NCBI RefSeq assembly: GCF_007341385.1
Contig: NZ_VJYD01000016.1
Span: 1-64,000, forward strand
DNA: 64,000 bases
Source: Flavobacterium daemonense
GTDB taxonomy: Bacteria; Bacteroidota; Bacteroidia; Flavobacteriales; Flavobacteriaceae
Reading direction: 5' to 3'
Made by a program: the position numbers and the translations under genes
The notes under the pieces: model-generated
What the model saw: only the letters and a program-made list of their open reading frames with translations
Told to the model about the DNA's origin: nothing
Databases searched by the model: none
Shown: piece by piece, positions 45,001-52,566 of the stretch
Layout of the letters: each line of letters begins with the position of its first letter
How positions within the stretch are numbered: the first letter of the stretch is position 1

Positions 45001-46059
45001 TTAATATGTTTTGTTGATCAAATAAAAATCAGCCAAAACAATTGCGGCCATTGCCTCAACAATTGGCACCGCACGAGGTACTACACACGGGTCATGACGT
45101 CCTTTACCTGTAATTGGTGTAATATTTCCTTTATTATCTAATGAATCTTGAGTTTGCATAATTGTTGCAACTGGTTTGAAAGCAACTTTAAAATAAATAT
45201 CCATTCCGTTGCTAATTCCACCTTGAATTCCGCCTGAAAGATTTGTTTTTGTAGTTCCGTCAGGATTGTACAAATCGTTGTGCTCGCTTCCTTTCATTTC
45301 AGAACCTGCAAAACCACTTCCATATTCAAAACCTTTTACAGCATTGATAGATAGCATTGCTTTTCCTAATTCAGCGTGCAATTTGTCAAAAACAGGTTCG
45401 CCAAGACCAACCGGTACATTTTGAATCACACACGAAACCACTCCACCAACAGTATCACCTTGCTTGCGGATATCACGAATATATTCTTCCATAATCGCTG
45501 CCGATTTTTCGTCTGGACAACGAACAGGATTACTTTCAATTTTCGAAAAATCTAAATCTTGATAAGGAGTATCCAAATGAATTGGTCCAACAGAAGAAAC
45601 GTAAGCATTGATTTTAATTTCCGGAAGCATCTGCTTAGCAATTGCACCCGCTACTACTCTACTTGCTGTTTCACGCGCAGAACTTCTTCCGCCGCCGCGG
45701 TAATCACGAAAACCATACTTTTGATCATATACATAATCAGCGTGGCTTGGTCTGTAATTATCTTTTATATGCGAGTAATCGTCTGATTTTTGATTGGTGT
45801 TTGGAATAATAAAACCGATTGGAGTTCCGGTCGTTTTTCCTTCAAAAATTCCAGATAAAAACTGAACCGCATCTGGTTCTTTTCTTTGTGTTACAATTGC
45901 CGATTGTCCCGGTTTTCTTCGTGACATTTCAACTTCGATTGCTTCAAAATCAAGCTCGATACCTGATGGACAACCATCAATAATCCCGCCTAAAGCTTCA
46001 CCATGTGATTCGCCAAAAGTTGTAACTCTATATAGTGTGCCGTAGCTATTTCCTGCCAT
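45001..46059 (-). CDS. aroC: Chorismate synthase
   Basis: 352 residues. It forms chorismate from 5-enolpyruvylshikimate-3-phosphate using reduced FMN. Motifs: GESHGEALGGIIDGCPSG, RRKPGQS, HADYVYDQKYGFRDYRGGGR with SSARETASRVVAG, and GRHDPCVVPRAVPIVEAM. Typical length. The ATG at 46059 gives the conserved MAGNSYGTLYRVTTFGESHG start. Cytosolic; the following symporter gene may share the transcript. Confidence 0.97.
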   Translation of the reverse strand: MAGNSYGTLYRVTTFGESHGEALGGIIDGCPSGIELDFEAIEVEMSRRKPGQSAIVTQRKEPDAVQFLSGIFEGKTTGTPIGFIIPNTNQKSDDYSHIKDNYRPSHADYVYDQKYGFRDYRGGGRSSARETASRVVAGAIAKQMLPEIKINAYVSSVGPIHLDTPYQDLDFSKIESNPVRCPDEKSAAIMEEYIRDIRKQGDTVGGVVSCVIQNVPVGLGEPVFDKLHAELGKAMLSINAVKGFEYGSGFAGSEMKGSEHNDLYNPDGTTKTNLSGGIQGGISNGMDIYFKVAFKPVATIMQTQDSLDNKGNITPITGKGRHDPCVVPRAVPIVEAMAAIVLADFYLINKTY

Positions 46060-46245
46060 GTTATTTGTTTTAGCAAATGTAAGTTTTATGAATTAAATTA
46101 AAAAATATAAAATTGTGATTATTAATTAAAGGTTAAGCCGTTCAAAAATCATAATTTATTAAAATTGCTTCCAAATTGATAACCTTTTGATAAAATAAAT
46201 CAGCCGATTGTTTCTTTTATTTGTTAAACTTCAAATCACGAAAAA

Positions 46246-47070
46246 TTGAAAAAAAGAAATGTCGAACTGGTCATTATTTCAGATGTCCATTTGGGAACTT
46301 ACGGAAGCCACGCCAAGGAATTAAACAACTATTTATCAAGCATTAAACCTAAAACATTAGTTTTAAACGGAGATATTATTGATGCTTGGCAATTCCGAAA
46401 ATCATATTTCCCAAAAGCACATTTACGAGTAATTCAGCGTATTATCGGAATGGCTTCGAAAGGAACCAAAGTATATTATATTACCGGAAACCACGACGAA
46501 ATTCTTCGAAAATTCAGCGATATGAATATGGGAAATTTTTCTTTGCTTGATAAACTGGTTCTTGAATTAGACGGCAAAAAAGCATGGATTTTTCACGGAG
46601 ACGTTTTCGATGCATCGGTTCAGCACTCAAAATGGATTGCAAAATTGGGAGGATTAGGCTATGATTATTTAATACTTTGTAACCGATTTGCAAACTGGTG
46701 TCTAGCGAAACTGGGGCGTGAACCTTACTCTTTTTCTAAAAAAATAAAAGCCAGCGTAAAAAAGGCCGTTAAATTCATATCCGATTTTGAAACAACGGCG
46801 ACCGATTTAGCAATTGAAAAAAACTACGATTATGTGATCTGCGGTCATATTCATGAACCAAAAATCATTACCAAGGAAAATCGCCATGGCTCTACTTTAT
46901 ATTTAAATTCGGGAGACTGGATCGAAAACTTAACCGCTTTAGAATACCATAAAAGACGTTGGAAATTATATTCCTATGCCGAAAGCAACTTTGCTGAAGA
47001 AGAAAATTTATTTGAAATGGAAGATAATTTAACTTCCCAATTATTGACTTCAATAATCGCTAATAAATAA
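46246..47070 (+). CDS. LpxH-like metallophosphoesterase
   Basis: 274 residues, starting with TTG at 46246 (KKRNVELVIISDVHLG); the nearest ATG is out of frame. Calcineurin-type motifs: SDVHLGTYG, NGDIIDAWQ, YITGNHDE, HGDVFD and CGHIHEPKI. It resembles UDP-2,3-diacylglucosamine pyrophosphatase (LpxH/LpxG-like) of lipid A synthesis, yet it is longer than E. coli LpxH (240) and such paralogues may have other substrates. Divergent from aroC. Probably a peripheral inner-membrane or cytosolic enzyme. Confidence 0.85.
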   Translation: MKKRNVELVIISDVHLGTYGSHAKELNNYLSSIKPKTLVLNGDIIDAWQFRKSYFPKAHLRVIQRIIGMASKGTKVYYITGNHDEILRKFSDMNMGNFSLLDKLVLELDGKKAWIFHGDVFDASVQHSKWIAKLGGLGYDYLILCNRFANWCLAKLGREPYSFSKKIKASVKKAVKFISDFETTATDLAIEKNYDYVICGHIHEPKIITKENRHGSTLYLNSGDWIENLTALEYHKRRWKLYSYAESNFAEEENLFEMEDNLTSQLLTSIIANK

Positions 47071-47171
47071 TTGCAAAACCAAGAAACACAGCCAAATAAG
47101 CCTCTACAAGGCGTATAACAGCGTTTTTTATTCATAAAAATGTAAATTATATAACAATTTTCAAAAATTTT

Positions 47172-47205
47172 ATACGTTCTCTACTTGAACGTATTTATAC
47201 ATTTG
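47172..47205 (+). promoter_or_regulatory. Inverted repeat next to a -7 box
   Basis: ATACGTTC-N7-GAACGTAT (47172-47194, perfect 8-base arms) followed after 3 bases by TACATTTG (47198-47205), a full -7 match, 23 bases before the ATG. The repeat covers the -33 area, as an operator would. Confidence 0.55.
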
Positions 47206-47228
47206 AAAAAATTAATTGAACCATTTTT

Positions 47229-47726
47229 ATGAAAAAAATCATTTTATCTGCCATCATGCTATTAGGATTAGCATTTACAGCTCATTCACAAGACATTGCA
47301 AAAAACGCGCTAGGATTGCGTTTAGGAGACAATAACGGTTTTGGAGGAGAAGTATCTTATCAAAGAGGATTAAATCAAAAAAACAGACTTGAATTTGATT
47401 TAGGCTGGAGAAACAGCAGCGACGTTGATGCTATTAAAGGTGTAGCGCTTTATCAATGGGTTTGGAATATAGACGGAGGTTTTAACTGGTACGCTGGTGT
47501 AGGTGGTGGTTTAGCTGCTTGGGACCACGATTATTACAACAACAATACAAAATATAATGACAGTGGAACATATGTTTTTGCTGCAGGAGATATCGGAATT
47601 GAGTACGGATTTAAAGAAGTGCCAATTTTACTTTCATTAGATGCAAGACCAGAAATTGGTTCTGGATACTATGACGATGATAACTTTGGATTTGACGTTG
47701 GTTTAGGAATCAAATTCAAATTCTAA
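47229..47726 (+). CDS. Unknown small outer-membrane beta-barrel protein
   Basis: 165 residues with a signal peptide (about 1-20, ending AHSQ). The rest consists of amphipathic strands with aromatic girdles (RLEFDLGWRN, ALYQWVWNIDGGFNWYAGVG, GTYVFAAGDIGIEYGF) and ends in KFKF, an aromatic terminus that fits recognition by the BAM complex; an 8-strand barrel is likely. Function unknown. An inverted repeat in its promoter suggests regulation. Confidence 0.8.
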   Translation: MKKIILSAIMLLGLAFTAHSQDIAKNALGLRLGDNNGFGGEVSYQRGLNQKNRLEFDLGWRNSSDVDAIKGVALYQWVWNIDGGFNWYAGVGGGLAAWDHDYYNNNTKYNDSGTYVFAAGDIGIEYGFKEVPILLSLDARPEIGSGYYDDDNFGFDVGLGIKFKF

Positions 47727-47753
47727 AATTAAATTAAAAAATAATTGTAAAAG

Positions 47754-47784
47754 AAAACCTGTCGTTTTGCGACAGGTTTTTTTT
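47754..47784. terminator. Bidirectional terminator
   Basis: AAAACCTGTCG pairs with CGACAGGTTTT around TTTTG, with flanking A- and T-runs; between two convergent genes. Confidence 0.88.
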
Positions 47785-47819
47785 ATGATTAAAATTGAAA
47801 ACTAATCACTAGGGACTAA

Positions 47820-48242
47820 TTATTTAATAATAATCTCCTTCTTAGAATGCACTTTCACTACAGTATAAGGATAGGAAACAACCTGCATCACCATTGCGTC
47901 TGGCGCTGGATTATTTTCTTTTACCGTAATAATAATATTTTTATCTGTTTCTTCCACTTTTTCAACATCAATTGAATAACCGCTGGTATTTTTTTCGCCC
48001 ATATTCAAAATTACGTAATTCGAATTGTTGATATCGGCCTGTTTCATTTTGTCAGCCAAAAGCGGATCATTTTGAAGCATTTTAATTTCATTTGGCTCTG
48101 TCAAAATCTCAAAAAATTTGATATTTCCACCACCATTAGATTGCTCCGTCAAAACTTCATAAAGCGCAGTTGAATTCGGAGTTTTTTTAGCTCCACACGA
48201 AAACAAAACAAAAACTACCAAAACTGAAATTATCTTTTTCAT
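47820..48242 (-). CDS. PrcB-like lipoprotein
   Basis: 140 residues with a lipobox LFSC (Cys at residue 16). The C-terminal half, with YVILNMGEKNTSGYSIDVEK and PYTVVKVHSKK, matches the PrcB C-terminal domain, first named in a Treponema protease complex (GYxI after an aromatic/Gly strand, closing VxVxK strand). Widespread in Bacteroidetes as a small lipoprotein; role unknown. No protease gene is next to it. Confidence 0.82.
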   Translation of the reverse strand: MKKIISVLVVFVLFSCGAKKTPNSTALYEVLTEQSNGGGNIKFFEILTEPNEIKMLQNDPLLADKMKQADINNSNYVILNMGEKNTSGYSIDVEKVEETDKNIIITVKENNPAPDAMVMQVVSYPYTVVKVHSKKEIIIK

Positions 48243-48291
48243 GCATTTAATTTTAAATTAATGTTTTAATCTGTTGTGTGCAATTATTTTC

Positions 48292-48424
48292 AACACATAG
48301 AAACATAGATTTGTAAACCGTAAAAGGCATTTCATTTTAGATTTACAAACATAGTCTATGTGTGAGAAACTCACTTTCTTTTGCATTCTATTTCACAATT
48401 TCAAAAACTATGTTTCTATGTGTT
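48292..48424. repeat. Inverted array with AACACATAGAAACATAG arms
   Basis: AACACATAGAAACATAG on the left and CTATGTTTCTATGTGTT on the right are perfect complements, and a second pair (AGATTTGTAAA / TTTACAAACATAG) is nested within. It fills most of the gap between bshA and the PrcB-like gene. Confidence 0.7.
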
Positions 48425-48457
48425 AAATTGTTTTTTTATACACCAATAAGAAATGTT

Positions 48458-49594
48458 TTACTCTTTATAATCGTCAATCGCCTTTTGATACAAAGCTTCA
48501 TATTTTGGAAGTATGTTTTTGATGTCAAATTTCTTCGCCACTTCAAGAGCATTCTTTTTAAACTCTTTTAGCGTAGCATCATCTTTTAAAATTTTAATAG
48601 CATTTGCCGCCATTTCATCAACATTTCCAACATTGCTCAAGTAACCCGAAACACCATCAAAATTAACCTCCGGCAAACCTCCCGAATTACTAGAAATCAC
48701 CGGAACACCAAGAGCCATAGCCTCTAACGCTGCCAAACCAAAACTTTCTGTTTCTGAAGGAAGCAAAAACAAATCGGTCATGCATAAAATTTTGTCTATC
48801 TCGTTGCTGTTTCCAAAGAAAATTACTTTATCATAAATGCCCAATTCCATACATAAAACTTCGGCTTTTTCTTTCTCTGGACCGTCGCCCACCATCATCA
48901 GTTTAGCTGGCATTTCTTTCTGAATATTATAGAAAATCTTAATAATATCCGGAATTCTCTTCACCTTTCTAAAGTTACTGATATGCGTCACGATACGCTC
49001 ATTTTCCTTCGCCATTACATAACGATGGCAAGGCGCATCTGGATCTTTTACCACTTTATCCAATTCAATAAAATTCGGAATTACTTTAATTTTATTCTTG
49101 ATTTTGAATAATTTCAAAGTATCGTCTTTCAAACTCTGTGAAACCGAAGTCACATAATCCGATTTGTTTATGCTGAAAGTCACCGCTGGTTTGTAGAAAG
49201 GATGATTACCAACAAGCGTAATATCAGTTCCGTGAAGCGTAGTAATCATTGGCAGATTAATTCCTTCATTTTTCAGCATTTGTTTTGCCATATAACCTGC
49301 ATATGCGTGTGGAATTGCATAATGCACATGAAGCACCTCAATTTTGTATAATTTCACCATATCAACCAATTTGCTTGACAAAGCCAGCTCATAAGGCTGA
49401 TAATGAAAAAGAGGATATTCTGGAACGTTTACTTCGTGATAATGAACATTCGGATTCAATAGTGCCAACCTCACAGGCTGACTATAAGTTATAAAATGTA
49501 TTTCGTGTCCTCGTCTGGCTAATTCAAGACCTAACTCTGTGGCTACTACCCCACTACCGCCAAATGTAGGATAACAAACTATTGCTATTTTCAT
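48458..49594 (-). CDS. bshA: N-acetyl-alpha-D-glucosaminyl L-malate synthase
   Basis: 378 residues. GT4 glycosyltransferase that starts bacillithiol synthesis by joining UDP-GlcNAc and L-malate. The N-terminus KIAIVCYPTFGGSGVVATEL, HVHYAIPHAYA, TTLHGTDITLVG and the C-terminal ESFGLAALEAMA with GVPVISSNSGG are hallmarks of BshA. bshB and bshC are not in the window. Bacillithiol is the main low-molecular thiol of many Flavobacteria. Single gene. Confidence 0.95.
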   Translation of the reverse strand: MKIAIVCYPTFGGSGVVATELGLELARRGHEIHFITYSQPVRLALLNPNVHYHEVNVPEYPLFHYQPYELALSSKLVDMVKLYKIEVLHVHYAIPHAYAGYMAKQMLKNEGINLPMITTLHGTDITLVGNHPFYKPAVTFSINKSDYVTSVSQSLKDDTLKLFKIKNKIKVIPNFIELDKVVKDPDAPCHRYVMAKENERIVTHISNFRKVKRIPDIIKIFYNIQKEMPAKLMMVGDGPEKEKAEVLCMELGIYDKVIFFGNSNEIDKILCMTDLFLLPSETESFGLAALEAMALGVPVISSNSGGLPEVNFDGVSGYLSNVGNVDEMAANAIKILKDDATLKEFKKNALEVAKKFDIKNILPKYEALYQKAIDDYKE

Positions 49595-49734
49595 GTATTA
49601 AATTTAATTCTACGAAAATACTCAAAAATAGCGTTTAATTAAGCTTTTAAATTGTTAGATTTTCGACAATATTAGATTAATTCTAATTAATATGTTATTT
49701 TCTTGAAGCAGAACAACTTCGATCAAAAAGACCA

Positions 49735-49832
49735 CTCGTCCCGCTGTCCGCTATATTCCCGATTAACAAAAACTACGGCTGAAAAAGCCTTGTTTTTCTA
49801 AATCGGGAGATGCCGCTTCCATCGGGGCTAAA
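49735..49832 (+). ncRNA. Structured intergenic element with a GCTGTCCGC / GCTTCCATC core
   Basis: Order: TCCCGCTGTCCGC, hairpin CCCGATT...AATCGGG with an inner GGCT/AGCC stem, then GCCGCTTCCATCGGGG. CCCG and CGGG can pair around it. It shares the core with 33732-33847. It may belong to the Flavo-1 RNA class or to a repeat family; that is a guess. Strand uncertain. Confidence 0.5.
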
Positions 49833-49871
49833 CTAGACGTTTTTGTTTTTATAAGAAATCCATTTAAAGAT

Positions 49872-50186
49872 TTATTCAAAAAAGAAATTACCGTTCCAAG
49901 GATATTCCATTCCTCGGTAAATTGTCATTTTTAAGGTAAAAAGCAAAACAAAGACAATTAATAAAATAGTCACTACTATAACTATAGGCAAGGTTACTCT
50001 GTTTTTAATGTTTAGAAAAAAAACATAGCCAAATATAATTTGTAACATGAACAATAATAAGAGAAATAGTATATCACCTACTCCTTGTCCGAAAACTATC
50101 TTTCCTCTAAAAATAAAGCTTAGTATTGTTAAGCTCCAAATAAAATATAAAACACTCACAAAATTGAAAACTATCCTCATAAACAT
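49872..50186 (-). CDS. Unknown small membrane protein
   Basis: 104 residues from ATG 50186 (MFMRIVFNFVSVLYFIW); 50180 is also possible. A longer reading to 50252 would start with TTG inside a perfect palindrome, which I reject. Three hydrophobic helices (about 5-25, 35-56 and 63-84) and a short polar tail ending in GNFFFE. I recognise no family. Its promoter region is full of palindromes. Confidence 0.6.
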   Translation of the reverse strand: MFMRIVFNFVSVLYFIWSLTILSFIFRGKIVFGQGVGDILFLLLLFMLQIIFGYVFFLNIKNRVTLPIVIVVTILLIVFVLLFTLKMTIYRGMEYPWNGNFFFE

Positions 50187-50241
50187 AAAATTATTGATAA
50201 AAATAGACAATCTGCTCTTCGAAAGAACAACAAGATTAAGC

Positions 50242-50274
50242 AACTTTGTCAAAGTTTAAAACTTTGACAAAGTT
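50242..50274. repeat. Perfect 16-base-arm palindrome
   Basis: AACTTTGTCAAAGTTT, one base, AAACTTTGACAAAGTT. Direct neighbour of the REP-like element at 50286. Confidence 0.7.
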
Positions 50275-50285
50275 AAATCAACACA

Positions 50286-50397
50286 AAGTTTGTCATTCCG
50301 AGGAACGAGGAATCTCCGCAAGAAACTCCATAACGTATGTCGCCAATCTTTGTTGAGCTACTTATGGAGATTCCTCGTTCCTCGGAATGACAAACTT
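50286..50397. repeat. 112-bp palindromic repeat with perfect 32-base arms
   Basis: Arms begin AAGTTTGTCATTCCGAGGAA and continue to ATCTCC, mirrored exactly at the right. The core (CTCCGCAAGAAACTCC and TGTCGCCAATCTTTGTTGAG) is shared with 17961-18087 though the arms differ. Confidence 0.85.
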
Positions 50398-50433
50398 GGG
50401 TGCAACTTGAAACGTGAAACCTGAAACAATAAA

Positions 50434-50470
50434 AAACAAAAAAGGCACAAAACCTAAGTTTCGTGCCTTT
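50434..50470 (-). terminator. Terminator of the 160-residue protein gene
   Basis: AAAGGCAC / GTGCCTTT stem extended by AAA/TTT, T-run on the minus strand, 22 bases after the stop. Confidence 0.8.
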
Positions 50471-50491
50471 CAAAAATATTATAAATTTCTC

Positions 50492-50974
50492 TTAGAAAAA
50501 TCTGCTATGCCAGCTATCGGCAGCAGGAACTTCCCAAGATTCATTAAATTCTTCAATGTTGTTCACAAGATTATTAAAAACAATCGTATTTGCAGAAACC
50601 GATTTATCTTTAACCATCTTTTTGAAATCAATTAAAGGTTTGTGAGCAATATGCTCTCCAAGTTTAAAAGTAACGTTCATTTTGTCAAGCAAATCGACAT
50701 TGTACTTTTTCTCCAAACCTTGAATAAATTCAACAGAGCTATCGATAGAACAACCCGTCGCCGCTTGCACGTCCTGATTTACAGCTAGAATGATAAAACG
50801 GTTATACTTCAGCAAAAATGAAGCTTCAAGGCTTGTTCCGTGAGCCGCCCATTCCTCAACAAAAGCTTTTAAATCGGTTTCGATTTCAGAAAACTCTTCC
50901 TCAGAAAATTTTCTGTTCGATTGGTAAATCCAAACTCTAGATTCACCAGGTAAATTTTCAAAAGGTATATACAT
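50492..50974 (-). CDS. Unknown protein, often misnamed ABC transporter ATPase
   Basis: 160 residues, soluble and acidic, with no signal peptide. Start MYIPFENLPGESRVWIYQSN, then KFSEEEFSEIETDLKAFVEEW, RFIILAVNQDVQAATGCSID and SSVEFIQGLEKKYNVDLLDK. I recognise it as a conserved Bacteroidetes protein that databases call ABC transporter ATPase, yet there is no Walker A, signature or Walker B motif, so that name has no support here. Conserved Cys in TGCSIDSSV. Function unknown. Confidence 0.75.
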   Translation of the reverse strand: MYIPFENLPGESRVWIYQSNRKFSEEEFSEIETDLKAFVEEWAAHGTSLEASFLLKYNRFIILAVNQDVQAATGCSIDSSVEFIQGLEKKYNVDLLDKMNVTFKLGEHIAHKPLIDFKKMVKDKSVSANTIVFNNLVNNIEEFNESWEVPAADSWHSRFF

Positions 50975-51066
50975 TTTTAATTTTAGATTTTAGTCCCGAC
51001 ACCTCGGGAGTGATTTTAAATTGTTGAGAAGTTTCAGATTATTTCTATAGAAACTTACCTAAACAT

Positions 51067-51669
51067 TTATTGTCTTTCTAATTTAGTTAGAATCTTGAAA
51101 TATCTGAATTCTTTAGCTTTCGAATCAAATAATTCTATTTCAGTATAGCTTACTTTAAGCTTGTCTTTTTTCTTTATTTCATCATTTGTCAATAAAGACG
51201 CCGAGTCAAAAGCATCCAACATCAGAAAACTGTAGTTTCTGCCGTTTTTATCTTTAAGCTGTAAAGTAACAAATTGTTCCCACTTAATATCAGTAACCTC
51301 ACCAGAAACAGATAAATTTTCTCGCTTAACTTCCTTTTTTTCTTTAATAGCACTTCTCCCTAATTCCAGAATAATATTAGGACAAAATTGCAACATTTTT
51401 ATAGCAACATTTTCTCCTAGCTTAGTCATTCCATCTTTATCGTCAAAAGTTACTCTATCTTCCACTTTAAATTCAGTCAAATGATCTGAGTAGCTTTTAA
51501 CCATACAAACACCTACTTCAACTTTAAAATCTTCTGTAGACATATTAGGCCTTTTTGCTTTTTTTGCTTCTAAGCAACTGCAGGTTTCTTTAGCAACAAC
51601 TTCCAACATATCTTGAGAATATGCGACAATATTAAAAAACAAAACAGTCAATAAAAATAATCTCTTCAT
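51067..51669 (-). CDS. Unknown secreted protein
   Basis: 200 residues from ATG 51669 (MKRLFLLTVLFFNIVAYSQ), a clear signal peptide; the start lies one base past the stop of the Fe-S gene, so they are probably one transcript. The N-terminal half holds Cys residues in AKETCSCLEAKK and VGVCMVKSY; the C-terminal part (about 125-200) looks like an OB-fold-type strand pattern (SGEVTDIKWEQFVTLQLKDK). No family recognised. Confidence 0.8.
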   Translation of the reverse strand: MKRLFLLTVLFFNIVAYSQDMLEVVAKETCSCLEAKKAKRPNMSTEDFKVEVGVCMVKSYSDHLTEFKVEDRVTFDDKDGMTKLGENVAIKMLQFCPNIILELGRSAIKEKKEVKRENLSVSGEVTDIKWEQFVTLQLKDKNGRNYSFLMLDAFDSASLLTNDEIKKKDKLKVSYTEIELFDSKAKEFRYFKILTKLERQ

Positions 51670-51670
51670 A

Positions 51671-52462
51671 TTACAAATCCTGTGCATTTGCAATTAATTC
51701 CGCAATATCAAGCACTTTTACTTGACCTTCTTTTTCTTGATGTTTGATGCCGTCTGTCAACATTGTATTACAGAAAGGACAACCCGCTGCAATAATATCT
51801 GGTTTAGTTTCGAGAGCATCTTCTGTACGAAGCACATTTACTTCTTTATTTCCAGGTTCAGCATCTTTAAACATTTGTGCTCCACCAGCTCCACAACATA
51901 ATCCATTTGCTTTAGAACGCTTCATTTCAACCAATTCAACATCTAACTTCTGAATTAAATCTCTAGGCGCTTCATATACTTTGTTCGCTCTTCCTAAATA
52001 ACAAGGATCGTGAAAAGTGATTTTTTTTCCTTTAAACTGACCACCTTCAACAGTCAATCTTCCGTCATCAATCAATGACTTTAAAAACTCAGTATGATGA
52101 ATAACTTCATAGTTTCCGCCTAATTCAGGATATTCATTTTTTAAAGTATTAAAACAATGCGGACAAGCCGTTACAATTTTTTTTGCTTCATATGCATTCA
52201 AAACCTCGATATTCATCATGGCTTGCATTTGAAACAAAAATTCATTTCCGGCACGTTTTGCAGGATCTCCGGTACAACTCTCTTCAGTACCTAAAACTGC
52301 AAATGAAACATTAGTACGATTTAAAATACGTACAAATGCTTTCGTAATTTTTTTTGCTCTATCATCAAAACTACCAGCACAACCAACCCAAAATAAAACT
52401 TCTGGTTGTGTTCCCTGGGCTAGCATTTCAGCCATTGTTGGCACTACTAAACTTTCTGACAT
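51671..52462 (-). CDS. CCG-domain iron-sulfur protein (HdrB/GlpC-type)
   Basis: 263 residues with the two cysteine-rich CCG repeats: CAGSFDDRA with CPHCFNTLKNEYP, and FHDPCYLGRANKVYEAPR, LCCGAGGAQMF and CPFCNTM. Such domains hold a noncubane cluster in heterodisulfide reductase, GlpC and LutA/LutE-like proteins. It follows the membrane Fe-S protein by 104 bases, and the pair resembles a split HdrD-type electron-transfer unit between a donor and the quinone pool; the donor is unknown. Next gene starts 1 base after the stop. Confidence 0.88.
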   Translation of the reverse strand: MSESLVVPTMAEMLAQGTQPEVLFWVGCAGSFDDRAKKITKAFVRILNRTNVSFAVLGTEESCTGDPAKRAGNEFLFQMQAMMNIEVLNAYEAKKIVTACPHCFNTLKNEYPELGGNYEVIHHTEFLKSLIDDGRLTVEGGQFKGKKITFHDPCYLGRANKVYEAPRDLIQKLDVELVEMKRSKANGLCCGAGGAQMFKDAEPGNKEVNVLRTEDALETKPDIIAAGCPFCNTMLTDGIKHQEKEGQVKVLDIAELIANAQDL

Positions 52463-52470
52463 TTCTTTTT

Positions 52471-52557
52471 GTTTAATCGTTGATTTATTTACTTGTTTAA
52501 TCGGCAGTTCCTCAAATCCTTAGACGATTAAACGAATTAACGATTAACCGATTAAAC
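52471..52557. repeat. Hairpin array of 8-nt degenerate repeats between two Fe-S protein genes
   Basis: Left arm 52471-52504 begins GTTTAATCG; right arm 52525-52557 is CGATTAAAC, GAATTAAC, GATTAACC, GATTAAAC. Same design as at 12616 and 14190. Confidence 0.8.
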
Positions 52558-52566
52558 TATACTTTT

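Noticed and set aside
50187..50252. N-terminal extension of the small membrane protein to a TTG at 50252
   Set aside because: The extension would be coded from inside a perfect palindrome, and two ATG codons stand before the first membrane helix.
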